Shown: positions 24,948-34,012, counted from the stretch's first letter. The stretch: DNA of 64,000 bases from Echinicola rosea (GCF_005281475.1 NZ_CP040106.1:3500501-3564500); one strand, 5' to 3'. The notes: generated by a model from the letters alone, not told the origin. Made by a program: numbers and translations.

Positions 24948-25730
24948 ATGCAAAGCAAGCCCTTTACCTATTTATGTCATGTGCAGTATCTTGGTTTTCG
25001 ATATCACGGTTGGCAAAAACAACCTGGGGTAAAGACCATCCAAGAAATGCTGGAGAGGAGCTTTAAAGGTTGGCTTGGACATGGAGAATTTAAGCTCTTG
25101 GGAGCAGGAAGGACAGATGCAGGAGTGTCTTGCATGCAAGGGGCGTTCGAGCTTTTTTCTGCCTACGAGGAGCAGCTAGAGGGGATGGTGAAGGGAGTGA
25201 ATGCATTTCTTCCCGATGATATTCGACTGTTATCCGCAGCACCCATAGGTCCGGATTTTAATATTATCCAGGATGTCAAAGAGAAGGAATACCGGTATTA
25301 TTTTTCCTTTGGGGCTAAACCTCATCCTTTTTCAGCTCCTTATGTAGTGGTATTTCCTGAAGCCCTTGACATTCCCTTGATCCAGGAAGCTGCCAAGCTT
25401 TTTGAAGGGGTGAATGATTTTAGGAATTTTTGTACCAAACCAAAAGCCGAAGCGGTTTTTAAGAGGGAAATCGTCGCATCATCTGTGACGGCATTTAAGC
25501 AGGCAGTACCGGAATGGGAGATTCGTACCGCTATATACTGCTTTAGCGTAAGAGGCAAAGGATTCATGAGGAACCAAGTGCGGTTAATGATGGGGGCACT
25601 TTATGATCTGGGAAGGGGAAAGCTCACTGTTGATGAGCTAGAAAAAGCCCTAAAAGGTACAAAAGAGGTGTTTCCGCTGAGCGAAAAAGCTCCCGCAAGG
25701 GGTTTGGTATTGGAAGAGGTGCTTTTCTGA
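24948..25730 (+). CDS. truA: tRNA pseudouridine(38-40) synthase TruA
   Basis: A 260-residue pseudouridine synthase, the normal family length. The catalytic aspartate is Asp57 in LGAGRTDAGV. Other family segments are FRYHGWQKQP (about residues 17-26), VKEKEYRYYFSFG (about 106-118), FRNFCTKP, and GKGFMRNQVRLMMGALYDLGRG in the C-terminal half. It isomerises uridines at positions 38-40 of the tRNA anticodon stem-loop. It stands 61 bases after egtD with its own likely promoter and is followed by a hairpin terminator shared with the convergent phosphomutase gene. Confidence 0.96.
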   Translation: MQSKPFTYLCHVQYLGFRYHGWQKQPGVKTIQEMLERSFKGWLGHGEFKLLGAGRTDAGVSCMQGAFELFSAYEEQLEGMVKGVNAFLPDDIRLLSAAPIGPDFNIIQDVKEKEYRYYFSFGAKPHPFSAPYVVVFPEALDIPLIQEAAKLFEGVNDFRNFCTKPKAEAVFKREIVASSVTAFKQAVPEWEIRTAIYCFSVRGKGFMRNQVRLMMGALYDLGRGKLTVDELEKALKGTKEVFPLSEKAPARGLVLEEVLF

Positions 25731-25737
25731 AATAATA

Positions 25738-25765
25738 AGAGCCCTCTTCAAAAGAAAAGGGCTCT
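25738..25765. terminator. Hairpin terminator between truA and the phosphomutase gene
   Basis: AGAGCCCT (25738-25745) and AGGGCTCT (25758-25765) form an 8-bp perfect stem with a 12-base loop, just after the truA stop and just past the end of the convergent gene. The T-run is modest: TTATTATTT on the minus strand and none on the plus strand. Confidence 0.6.
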
Positions 25766-25782
25766 GGAATCAAAAGTCGCTT

Positions 25783-27510
25783 TTATTCAAAGAATTTTTT
25801 CAGTCCATTGATTTTTTCGGTCAAGGAAGCCTCTACTTTTCGGTAGGCGTCACGGTTTGGAAGGTGCTCGTTTACGGAAATGTAGTATTTGATTTTTGGC
25901 TCAGTCCCAGATGGTCGAGCAGAAATCTTACTCCCATCTTCCAAATAGAATTGTATGACATTGCTTTTATCCATGTCGAGATCTTCTTCCGTACCCTCAG
26001 CGATATTGTATAGTTTGCTTTCTTTTACATCGATCACTTTTACCACTTTGGTACCATTGATGGCTTCCGGCCTATTGGTCCTAAAGCCGTGCATGAGCTG
26101 CTGGATTTGCTCTGCGCCGTCTTTTCCTTTTTTGGTGACGGATATCAGTGATTCTTTGTAGAAACCATATTCCTGGTAGATTTCGGCAAGGACATCAAAG
26201 AGGGTCATGCCTTTTTCTTTATAATAGGCTACCACTTCTGCCAACATGGCGCAGGCAGAAACACCGTCTTTGTCCCTTACGGCATCACCAACCAAGAATC
26301 CATAACTTTCTTCCCCACCACCGACAAACTGTTTTTTGCCTTCAAGTTCACGAATGATGGCAGCAATATTTTTAAAACCTGTCAATACCCTGTAACAAGG
26401 GATATTAAATCCACGACAGATTTCCTCGATCAATTCGGTGGTAACAATGGTATTTACCATGAATTGCTCTCCGGTAAAGAGTCCATGTTCTCTCCACTGG
26501 TTTAGGAGGTAATAGGTCAGGATGCTACCAGTGTGGTTCCCATTGAGTAGTTCATACTCGCCTTTTTCATTGGGAATGGCAGCGGCATAGCGGTCACCGT
26601 CAGGGTCACAGGCAAGGACAAGTTCTGCATTGACTTCTTTTGCAAGCTTCAGGGATAGGCTTAGGGCTTCAGCTTCTTCAGGATTGGGATATACCACAGT
26701 AGGGAAAGTCCCGTCAGGTTGCTCCTGCTCTTTTACGACATGTATGTTTTCAAAACCGAACGTTTTCAGGGCAGCTGGGACCATTTTTCCAGAAGCACCG
26801 TGAATGGGAGAAAACACGATGCACATGTCCCGTTGGTTAAGAATGGCTTTAGGGGAAAGGCTGAATTTTTTGATATCGTTCAGGTACGTGAGGTCCATCT
26901 CCTGGCCTATATACTCGATCAGCGCATCATTCTTGTCCCATTTAACATCATCAATGGATTTGATTTTCTGAACCTCCATAATGATGTTTTTGTCGTGAGG
27001 TGCCACGATCTGTCCGCCATCTTCCCAGTACGCTTTGTAGCCATTATACTCCTTCGGGTTATGTGAAGCGGTGATCATTACGCCGCTTTTACAACCATAG
27101 TGCCTGATGGCGTAAGAAAGCATGGGAGTAGGGCGCATTTCTTCAAAATACTTTACCTTAATGCCATTGGCGGTAAGGACATTAGCAGTGGTTTCGGCAA
27201 AAAGCGTATTGTTTATCCTGGAATCATGGGTGATAGCTACTTTTATTTCTTCCCCAGGAAAACAGGCCAGCAGGTAATTGGCCAATCCTTGTGTGGCCAT
27301 TCCTACAGTGTACACATTCATGCGGTTGGAACCAATTCCCATTACGCCACGGAGTCCGCCGGTTCCGAACTCCAGGTCCTTATAAAAGGAATCGACAAGT
27401 TCCGATGAATCTGATGCGTCTAATAGCTGTTGGATTTTGGTCTTACTTTCTTCGTCAATGTTGCTGTTAAGCCACGATTGGGCCTTGCTGATAATGGATG
27501 TGTCTGTCAT
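25783..27510 (-). CDS. Phospho-sugar mutase (phosphoglucomutase/phosphomannomutase family)
   Basis: A 575-residue alpha-D-phosphohexomutase, in the length class of the long bacterial enzymes. The active-site phosphoserine loop is VMITASHNPKEYNGYK (about residues 140-155). The metal loop is LACDPDGDRYAAA (about 298-310), the sugar-binding loop GGGEESYGF (about 396-404), and the phosphate-binding loop SARPSGTEPKIK near the C-terminus. It interconverts hexose-1- and 6-phosphates in the cytoplasm. It could supply glucose-1-P or mannose-1-P for nucleotide sugars used by the EPS locus about 6 kb away, but a general metabolic role is equally likely. It is a single-gene unit. Confidence 0.93.
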   Translation of the reverse strand: MTDTSIISKAQSWLNSNIDEESKTKIQQLLDASDSSELVDSFYKDLEFGTGGLRGVMGIGSNRMNVYTVGMATQGLANYLLACFPGEEIKVAITHDSRINNTLFAETTANVLTANGIKVKYFEEMRPTPMLSYAIRHYGCKSGVMITASHNPKEYNGYKAYWEDGGQIVAPHDKNIIMEVQKIKSIDDVKWDKNDALIEYIGQEMDLTYLNDIKKFSLSPKAILNQRDMCIVFSPIHGASGKMVPAALKTFGFENIHVVKEQEQPDGTFPTVVYPNPEEAEALSLSLKLAKEVNAELVLACDPDGDRYAAAIPNEKGEYELLNGNHTGSILTYYLLNQWREHGLFTGEQFMVNTIVTTELIEEICRGFNIPCYRVLTGFKNIAAIIRELEGKKQFVGGGEESYGFLVGDAVRDKDGVSACAMLAEVVAYYKEKGMTLFDVLAEIYQEYGFYKESLISVTKKGKDGAEQIQQLMHGFRTNRPEAINGTKVVKVIDVKESKLYNIAEGTEEDLDMDKSNVIQFYLEDGSKISARPSGTEPKIKYYISVNEHLPNRDAYRKVEASLTEKINGLKKFFE

Positions 27511-27646
27511 GTTTAATAAAAAGCTTAAAATGAAATCCTAATTTAAGCATTATTGCGTTTAATGCCACTTCAGTGAATGGGAGATAACGAAAAAGTAAAA
27601 AAACTTTTCCTTTTTGTACATCATAAGTAATTCTACATGAGCAAAC

Positions 27647-28741
27647 TCATAAATTACCCCTTAGGGCTTGTTCTTGCTCAATGGCTTCAAATAGTGCTTT
27701 GAAGTTGCCTTTTCCAAATGATTTCGCTCCTTTTCGCTGAATGATCTCGTAGAACAGGGTCGGGCGGTCTTGTACGGGCCTTGTAAAGATCTGTAGCAAG
27801 TAGCCCTCTTCATCCCGGTCCACTAGAATGTTCAATTGTTTTAACGCTTCAACGGCCTCATCTATTTTGCCTACACGGTCTGTTAAGCTGTCGTAATAAT
27901 TTTCGGGGACTTTCAGGAACTCAACTCCCCGTTTTCGCAACTCACTTACAGTAAAAATAATGTCGTCCGTGGCGATAGCGATGTGCTGAACTCCGGGACC
28001 ATTATAAAAATCAAGGTATTCTTCGATTTGGGATTTCTTTTTGCCCCGAGCAGGTTCGTTTATGGGAAATTTGATATAACCATTGCCATTTGAAACCACT
28101 TTTGACATGAGTGCAGAATATGCCGTAGAAATGTCCTTGTCATCAAAGGTGACCAAGAGTTTAAACCCCATAACATTTTCATAAAATTTCACCCATTTGT
28201 CCATCTCTCCCCAGCCTACATTTCCCACGCAGTGATCAATGTACTTAAGGCCTACTGGAGAGGTGCTGATACCTTTTTGGGACCGATAGCCGGGCAAAAA
28301 AGGACCATTGAAATCCTTTCGCTCTACGAACGTGTGGATCGTGTCTCCATAAGTACTGATGGAGGCAAGCCTTACGGTTCCATTGGCGTCACTGATCTTA
28401 AAAGGCCGCTCATTACTGGTGGCTCCCCGGGATGTGGTTTCATGCCAAGCCTTTTCTGCATCATCTACCCACAATGCCAGTACCTTCACGCCATCCCCGT
28501 GTTTCGATGCATGCTGGGCAATAGGGTGGTCTTCTGTCAACGCGGAAGTAAGTACCAATTTTACTTTACCTTGTTGGAGGACGTAGGATGCACGATCCCT
28601 AAGTCCAGTTTCGGGTCCTGCATATGCCACAAGTTCAAATCCAAATGCTGCTTGATAATATATGGAGGATTGCTTGGCATTTCCCACGTAGAATTCGACA
28701 TGGTCAGTGCCGTTTATCGGAAGAAAGTCAGTATTCATCAT
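27647..28741 (-). CDS. hppD: 4-hydroxyphenylpyruvate dioxygenase
   Basis: A 364-residue non-haem Fe(II) dioxygenase with two vicinal-oxygen-chelate domains. The N-terminal domain begins with DHVEFYVGNAKQSSIYY. The catalytic C-terminal domain carries the three metal ligands: His in YIDHCVGNV, His in PGVQHIAIATDDI, and Glu in the RPTLFYEIIQR block near the C-terminus. The closing stretch FGKGNFKALFEAIE is typical of the gating helix. It converts 4-hydroxyphenylpyruvate to homogentisate in tyrosine catabolism. No hmgA or fumarylacetoacetase gene lies beside it here. Two adjacent ATGs (28741 and 28738) could start translation; the choice changes one residue. Confidence 0.96.
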   Translation of the reverse strand: MMNTDFLPINGTDHVEFYVGNAKQSSIYYQAAFGFELVAYAGPETGLRDRASYVLQQGKVKLVLTSALTEDHPIAQHASKHGDGVKVLALWVDDAEKAWHETTSRGATSNERPFKISDANGTVRLASISTYGDTIHTFVERKDFNGPFLPGYRSQKGISTSPVGLKYIDHCVGNVGWGEMDKWVKFYENVMGFKLLVTFDDKDISTAYSALMSKVVSNGNGYIKFPINEPARGKKKSQIEEYLDFYNGPGVQHIAIATDDIIFTVSELRKRGVEFLKVPENYYDSLTDRVGKIDEAVEALKQLNILVDRDEEGYLLQIFTRPVQDRPTLFYEIIQRKGAKSFGKGNFKALFEAIEQEQALRGNL

Positions 28742-29044
28742 GGAGTATTTTGGGTTTATATCTTTTTCTCTTTAAACAAATATAACCTTTTAGAGATGCA
28801 TTTAACAGTGGATGTGTTGTTCGAAAAAAGGAATTAGCTGCTGAGTGTAAGTTAATTTGCTCTGTTTTTCGTCCGAGCCTGTCAAAGGATGCCATAAGCT
28901 CCCTATGTAGAGCCCTATTTCCCCCAGAAATATGGATTGATTGGCAATACTTCAGTAAGTAAAATAAGAATCAAGCTTTCTTTTTGGAAACTCTCAGTGG
29001 ATTCTCTAATTTCATGTTTCATTTGAAAATCAAGTAAAATAATA
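28742..29044. other. Intergenic region of 303 bases
   Basis: It separates the divergent hppD and the small acidic gene at 29045. Apart from the hppD -7 box no gene, repeat or strong hairpin was seen. The 60 bases before 29045 are AT-rich and likely hold the + strand promoter, but no clear TAnnTTTG match was found. Confidence 0.4.
28777..28784 (-). promoter_or_regulatory. -7 box of the hppD promoter
   Basis: The minus-strand sequence TATATTTG matches TAnnTTTG exactly and lies about 35 bases before the hppD start. The -33 region (CTGTTAA around 28803-28809) is poor. Confidence 0.45.
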
Positions 29045-29467
29045 ATGGATTTAGAGAAGTTAGATAAGGACCTAACCGCTATTGTAGAGAAGAGGATCGA
29101 GCTTAGTAAGTTGACCTACGCAGATGAAGATTATGATGATATCGAAGAAGAAATGCATGATCTCGAAGATGACTTCAATGAAGAGTATGGTGACGAACTA
29201 GAAGGAGAATTGGCAAAGATTTATGATAAATTGGATTCTGACACGGATATTTTGCTTCCATCTGCCTATCTGGCAAATAAATACACTCCTATGCTTCCCG
29301 ATGCGAAGGGCGTTGTCTCTTACGAAGTAAAAGGAAAAGAGGGCGTGCCCATAGAGTCGGAGCAGTTTGATGGCCAGGATGTTCGCATTATCATCATCCC
29401 GAATCCTACTCGCTTCGTAATGCAGATAAATGGCGTCCCGATGAAGGACTTGTGGCGATCACGATAA
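29045..29467 (+). CDS. Small acidic protein of unknown function
   Basis: A 140-residue protein that I do not assign to a named family. The first 75 residues are very acidic and probably helical (DEDYDDIEEEMHDLEDDFNE), without signal peptide or membrane helix. The second half is more mixed and probably beta-rich, with the segments KGVVSYEVKGKEGVPIES and VRIIIIPNPTRFVMQINGV. It is monocistronic, with a clear terminator six bases after its stop, and follows a 303-base spacer. The composition suggests a soluble cytoplasmic protein that may bind a basic partner or metal, but this is only composition-based. It is clearly coding: long, ATG-started and well terminated. Confidence 0.75.
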   Translation: MDLEKLDKDLTAIVEKRIELSKLTYADEDYDDIEEEMHDLEDDFNEEYGDELEGELAKIYDKLDSDTDILLPSAYLANKYTPMLPDAKGVVSYEVKGKEGVPIESEQFDGQDVRIIIIPNPTRFVMQINGVPMKDLWRSR

Positions 29468-29472
29468 ATTAT

Positions 29473-29510
29473 AAAAAGCCGAACAGGAATAACCGCTGTT
29501 CGGCTTTTTT
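29473..29510. terminator. Strong bidirectional terminator
   Basis: AAAAAGCCGAACAG ... CTGTTCGGCTTTTTT: a 9-bp G+C-rich stem (29478-29486 with 29496-29504) flanked by A- and T-runs. It serves the acidic-protein gene on the + strand and the convergent PL8 gene on the minus strand. Confidence 0.9.
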
Positions 29511-29517
29511 ATTGGTT

Positions 29518-31533
29518 TCAAAAAGGTAAAAGCGTTCCCTTTAGAAAATTGTTTTTAATTTGATGGCGCTGGCCATTTACAGTAATATTGAAATTTTTAT
29601 GTGCCGGGTTTGGCGTAGTCAGTGTAAGTCCGGATGAAGATTTAATGAAATATACCGGCACATCAGAAGTTACTGTCAGTTTTCCCACTTTCATTTCTTT
29701 ATTTGGGGTCCAAATGACACCTGCTATAATTCCATCATTAAATTCAATGGCTTGTAAGTCAGCCGAGTTGCTCAGTATTTTCCAAAATGGCTGTTGGTGG
29801 AGGTTGTCTGCAGCTTCTAAGGAAGGTACATTCGCAACATAATAATCGAAGTTGTCAGAATCATGTTTAATGTATGGAAGAAAAACTTTTTTTTGACTGG
29901 GGGCTTCTCCTTTGTACTTGATGTTAATGTCTCCCCAAGAAGCTTTGGTATTGGATAAATTGACCCCAAACTTTTTTGCCGAAGTAGAGCCGTAGCTAAA
30001 GCCATCGTGATATACCCATCCTTCATTGGTAATGTCGTAATCACCACTTGTAGGAAATACTTTTTCTCCTGATTTTACCCAACCGGCCCATAGTGATTGG
30101 TCAAGAGATGTGGTGGATTCACCCTTTGATGATTGGAGATTCGAAACCATTGCTATCATGACATTTTTGTACGTAAACCATGATTTTTGAGCAGAAAGCG
30201 CACGGTTTCCATCTTTATCTTCCAGTTCATAGTCCATGACCGCCACGCCCATGCCGTCTGCCGAAAGGCTTCCTGTAAAGGGGTGGCGGTTATAAGCCTC
30301 GGTTTCCTTTACATAGGTGAATCCAGGCAGAAAATTCCAGTTCCAAAAGGGCATTAGGTTATAGTATTCCTTTCCGTTTTTTAGAAAGTAAGTATTGCCA
30401 TAATTCATGAATTTACCCTTGCTGTTTTCTCCATTGATACTTTCAGCAGGAAGGTTTCTGTCGGAAAGCATTTTGATGAAAAAACTCCCGTTTTCAGAAT
30501 GATGGGTGAGGATATCTGATTTATAAAATGCCCTGGACCCTTTGGGCGTAATGGGTAGAGGGCTGGTAAGGCTCTTCAAAATAGACTCGTACGGAGCAGG
30601 GTTTTCAGGGTCAAGATCTTTTAGAAAATTAACTGTTTCTATCGATACCGTTCCTTTCAATGCATCTTTTCTGCTGCAAGCCCTGTCAATGGTAGGAGGG
30701 ACGGTGTATTCTCCTCTAGCCATCCACCACATACCTTCTGTCAGGAATTTCCGTAAAATATCGACTTTCTCCTGTGGTAAAGCAAAGGAAGTACCGTCAA
30801 GCTCCCACGCTATTCGAGCACTGATTTTAAGATAGGCACCGCCATAACTGAATTGCTGTAGGCGTTCCTTATGATGGTAAAAGCTATAGTCTTTTTGAAT
30901 TCCAGAAGGTGCCCCAATTTGGATTTCATTCACTATTTGCGCTATTGCTTCTTTGGCCTTATTTTCATCACCCACAAGGAGGGCATAGTGGAGGACATTG
31001 TCTGCCAGCCAAATCAAGTTGGCACCCGCTTTATAAATCTTGACCTTTGAAGCGTAATCCAAGATGTTTTGATAATTGGCTTGGGTAATTTTGTCGCCCA
31101 AAAGAATGGCTGTGTTTAGCAGGGATCGCGGAATCGACACTTGCATAGGGAACCAATTCCTGTTTTCATAATTTTCGTTTAGCCAGTGGTCGAGCGATAG
31201 GTTTATAATGTTTACGAGTTGATCGTCTTTATAGTAATCGGAGTGTTCATCGAAAAATGCATAACTTAAATAAGAAGTGCGATAGATATGTGTAGTCGGA
31301 TCCCAACCTGTTTTATCTGAATCCTGATAATTGAGGTCCTTCCATTTTCCAGTACTTTTGTCAAACCTATCGACGATATTTGACACATTATTGTCCTTAA
31401 CGGTGTTTCGGAGTAGTATTGACCTGTATTTTTCCAATATGACATCTCCTTCTTTTGTGGTACTGGCAGTTGTGAAAAAGGAGGGCAGGCATAGAAGAAA
31501 GAGTAGAGTGTAATGTTTTAAGGTTAAAGCCAT
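29518..31533 (-). CDS. Polysaccharide lyase family 8 protein (hyaluronate/chondroitin AC/xanthan lyase-like)
   Basis: A 671-residue secreted protein with a Sec signal peptide (hydrophobic residues 8-22). The N-terminal alpha/alpha toroid has the aromatic-patch segment NRNWFPMQVSIPRSLL (Asn126, Trp127). The PL8 catalytic set is Asn179 (IWLADN), His221 (YSFYHH) and Tyr230 (FSYGGAY); the His-Tyr distance of nine residues matches the family. An RACSRKDA segment further on probably supplies the catalytic arginine. The second half is the beta-sandwich region. PL8 enzymes cleave uronate-containing glycans by beta-elimination, often in the periplasm or outside. It is the last gene of a minus-strand unit with SGNH and MBOAT genes, so its substrate may be the polymer that these modify. 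Confidence 0.9.
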   Translation of the reverse strand: MALTLKHYTLLFLLCLPSFFTTASTTKEGDVILEKYRSILLRNTVKDNNVSNIVDRFDKSTGKWKDLNYQDSDKTGWDPTTHIYRTSYLSYAFFDEHSDYYKDDQLVNIINLSLDHWLNENYENRNWFPMQVSIPRSLLNTAILLGDKITQANYQNILDYASKVKIYKAGANLIWLADNVLHYALLVGDENKAKEAIAQIVNEIQIGAPSGIQKDYSFYHHKERLQQFSYGGAYLKISARIAWELDGTSFALPQEKVDILRKFLTEGMWWMARGEYTVPPTIDRACSRKDALKGTVSIETVNFLKDLDPENPAPYESILKSLTSPLPITPKGSRAFYKSDILTHHSENGSFFIKMLSDRNLPAESINGENSKGKFMNYGNTYFLKNGKEYYNLMPFWNWNFLPGFTYVKETEAYNRHPFTGSLSADGMGVAVMDYELEDKDGNRALSAQKSWFTYKNVMIAMVSNLQSSKGESTTSLDQSLWAGWVKSGEKVFPTSGDYDITNEGWVYHDGFSYGSTSAKKFGVNLSNTKASWGDINIKYKGEAPSQKKVFLPYIKHDSDNFDYYVANVPSLEAADNLHQQPFWKILSNSADLQAIEFNDGIIAGVIWTPNKEMKVGKLTVTSDVPVYFIKSSSGLTLTTPNPAHKNFNITVNGQRHQIKNNFLKGTLLPF

Positions 31534-31559
31534 TGGTAGATAATATTTGTGAAGGCATC

Positions 31560-32498
31560 TTATCTGGTTGCACTAAGATAGTTTGTTTGGGATTTAATTT
31601 TTTTTGCGATTTCGGCAGAAAAGGCAATAGCTCCGGTCCGGTTCATATGGTTGGGGTCATTATAGTAGGTTTTATTGTCGGTAAACCTAGTATCATTTGA
31701 GAAATCAAAAAAGACTATATCCTTTCTGTTCTTAATGTATTCCAAAGTTCTGGTGCTGACTACCTTTTCTTTGTAGTTGGGAGAGGTGATGACATAAACC
31801 TGTGTTCCTCGATTACGCAAGGACGTAATAAATTCATCAAATAGTGCTACATATTCTGGATTTAACTCATTGTCCTCTTGAACCACCCTTTGCTCATACT
31901 TTTGGGATTTTAGTTTACCAGGTTTGGGTTTCCAACCGGCATCTTCAATTTTTCCGTCCAGGCCCTCAATGGCATATGGTCGAAGGAGGTAGTAATAGGA
32001 TGAATTATAGGCGTATAGGTTGGAATAATTTAGGTAGGGTTCTGCATAGGAATTATGATTTACTATAGTTCTTACAGATGGATGGTCAATATAAAATGGC
32101 CGCAAAATCCCTGCAGCCCGATCAAAGAAGGAATGTTCTTCTTCACGGTATTCCAGGAATATGTCTTCTACATTGATGATGGCGATTTTAGGAGAATGCC
32201 TTTCGGTCACTGCCTTGTTCATCGCATACATGAAGGGGAGACTTTGCCCACCTCGCCCTGAATTCCAGCAAGAAAGGCCCAAGGAATCCCTAAAGACCTT
32301 AGGTACATAATTGCTTTCTGCCCTTGAACTGCCATAAATGATGATGTCATCTACACAGTCTGATAAGGTATATTGGATTTTATAAAATCTGCCGTCGGGA
32401 CTGTTTTTTAAGGTAGCGTCCAAGACCGTTCCTATCAAAAAGTCCATCACAAGAAAGCTTGCTATGATAATCGCCATATTTTTGATTAATCTTCTCAT
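31560..32498 (-). CDS. SGNH-hydrolase-like membrane-anchored protein (AlgJ/AlgX-type partner of MBOAT)
   Basis: A 312-residue protein with an N-terminal membrane anchor (residues about 8-26). SGNH block I is seen as IIYGSSRAES (Ser57/Ser58), and block V as YNDPNHMNRTGA with the Asp-x-x-His pair near the C-terminus. The middle contains a Tyr-rich stretch (NYSNLYAYNSSYYYLLRPY). It lies 11 bases after the MBOAT gene. By analogy with alginate and cellulose acetylation systems, the MBOAT protein brings the acyl group across the membrane, and this periplasmic SGNH protein transfers it to the polysaccharide. An esterase role is the alternative. Confidence 0.8.
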   Translation of the reverse strand: MRRLIKNMAIIIASFLVMDFLIGTVLDATLKNSPDGRFYKIQYTLSDCVDDIIIYGSSRAESNYVPKVFRDSLGLSCWNSGRGGQSLPFMYAMNKAVTERHSPKIAIINVEDIFLEYREEEHSFFDRAAGILRPFYIDHPSVRTIVNHNSYAEPYLNYSNLYAYNSSYYYLLRPYAIEGLDGKIEDAGWKPKPGKLKSQKYEQRVVQEDNELNPEYVALFDEFITSLRNRGTQVYVITSPNYKEKVVSTRTLEYIKNRKDIVFFDFSNDTRFTDNKTYYNDPNHMNRTGAIAFSAEIAKKIKSQTNYLSATR

Positions 32499-32509
32499 CG
32501 TAGCGAAAT

Positions 32510-33910
32510 TTAAAATTGAAAGTAGATAAACTGACTATTGTCAAATACACCAAATGTGGTGATAAACATCATCAAAACCACAATGGCCGCGTACCTTACG
32601 ATAGGGCTCTTGTGGTAGAGAAATTGGTAATCGGGTTTGAACTCCATAACATAATCATGTAGCATCAGGATGGATAGGCCCAGAAGCCCAAACAGAAAGA
32701 TTCCCTTGTCCCCGAAATAAATACCAGAACCTTGGAAGGTGATGATCCTTTCTAACACGGTCATGGCATCTCCGACGGATGGTGCCCTAAAGAATACCCA
32801 TGCCAAACAGGTCAACGAAAATACGATAAGCCAATTGATTGGTTTGGGAAGCTTGAACTTAAATACGTATTTTTCCATGATTTGGTAGAAACCATGGAGT
32901 GCCCCCCAGATAATATACGTCCAGTTGGCACCATGCCAAAAACCACTGATAACAAAGGTAGCCATGAGGTTGAGGCCTGCACGAAAATTCCCTTGCCTAT
33001 TTCCACCCATGGGAATATAGACGTAATCCTTAAACCAAGTGGACAATGAAATATGCCAACGGCTCCAAAAAGATTTAAACGAGGTCGCGAAATAGGGGCG
33101 ACGGAAATTGTCCATCAAATGGAAATCAAATAATTTGGCGCACCCAATGGCGATCAGCGAGTAACCTGCAAAATCACAATAGATCTGGAAGGCAAAGAAT
33201 GCGTGGGCGGTAAACAACGTCATCCACGAGTGCCTTTCCAACAATACATAGACATCATCCACGTAAATCGCCAAACGATCGGCCACAACTACTTTCATAA
33301 ATAGCCCCCAAAGCATCAGTTTGCCTCCCTGTGAGATCTGGTCGTAAGAAAAATTACGTTTTCTGGAAAATTGGGGAAGCAAGTGGCTCGCCCGTTCAAT
33401 TGGTCCTGCTACCAACTGGGGAAAGAAACTGACAAAGGTGAAAAATGCCACAATATCCTTGGTGGGCTCAAGCTTCCTTTTATAAATGTCAATGGTATAG
33501 CTCAGGGTTTGGAAGGTATAAAAACTTATACCTACTGGGAGGATGATGTTTAGCCTGCTGGATTCTAGTGGTCTTCCGAGTAAGGTGAACGCTTCATCCA
33601 GGCTATCAAGGAAGAAATTAAAGTATTTAAAATAGCAGAGAAAACCAATGTTGATGAATACACTTATGAGCAGCAATAATTTTCTTTTGGACTCTTTGGT
33701 GGCCTTGTGCAGGTTGAGTCCGATGGTGTAATCGACAATAGAACTGAACAGGATTAAAAATAAAAACCGCCAATCCCACCATCCATAGAAAAAGTAACTG
33801 GCAATTAACAACCAGATATTTTGGCCTTTTATGGTGTTTTTAAGTAATAGCCAGTAAACAAAAAACACTATAGGCAAGAAGAATGCAAATTCTATGGAGT
33901 TAAACAGCAT
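32510..33910 (-). CDS. MBOAT family membrane O-acyltransferase (AlgI-like)
   Basis: A 466-residue polytopic membrane protein with about 10 helices. The MBOAT signatures are present: the N-terminal SIEFAFFLPIVFFVYWLL, the WDWRFLFLILFSSIVDY block, WSRWHISLSTWFKDYVYIPMGGN (in two parts around residues 290-305), and the catalytic His326 in SGFWHGANW, matching the essential His of AlgI. It should accept acetyl (or another acyl) from a cytoplasmic donor and pass it to a periplasmic partner. It is the first gene of a unit with the SGNH and PL8 genes; an AT-rich region with paired palindromes lies upstream. Confidence 0.93.
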   Translation of the reverse strand: MLFNSIEFAFFLPIVFFVYWLLLKNTIKGQNIWLLIASYFFYGWWDWRFLFLILFSSIVDYTIGLNLHKATKESKRKLLLLISVFINIGFLCYFKYFNFFLDSLDEAFTLLGRPLESSRLNIILPVGISFYTFQTLSYTIDIYKRKLEPTKDIVAFFTFVSFFPQLVAGPIERASHLLPQFSRKRNFSYDQISQGGKLMLWGLFMKVVVADRLAIYVDDVYVLLERHSWMTLFTAHAFFAFQIYCDFAGYSLIAIGCAKLFDFHLMDNFRRPYFATSFKSFWSRWHISLSTWFKDYVYIPMGGNRQGNFRAGLNLMATFVISGFWHGANWTYIIWGALHGFYQIMEKYVFKFKLPKPINWLIVFSLTCLAWVFFRAPSVGDAMTVLERIITFQGSGIYFGDKGIFLFGLLGLSILMLHDYVMEFKPDYQFLYHKSPIVRYAAIVVLMMFITTFGVFDNSQFIYFQF

Positions 33911-33968
33911 ATTTGTGTTAGTTTTTTCTATAAAAGTGAAGTACGGTTATTACGAATGTAGTAAAAAG

Positions 33969-34000
33969 TATTTTAAAATGTGAAAAATGTATTTTAAAAT
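33969..34000. repeat. Two copies of an 11-bp AT palindrome-containing repeat, 21 bp apart
   Basis: TATTTTAAAAT occurs at 33969-33979 and 33990-34000; each contains the self-complementary ATTTTAAAAT. The 21-bp centre-to-centre distance is two helical turns. They lie 60-90 bases upstream of the MBOAT start, where an operator would be expected, but the base composition makes chance plausible. Confidence 0.3.
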
Positions 34001-34012
34001 ATTATTAAAAAG

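Noticed and set aside
28232..28837. A 201-codon open frame on the + strand over hppD and its upstream region
   Set aside because: It is antisense to the well-supported hppD gene, has no family resemblance and no promoter or ribosome-binding site of its own.
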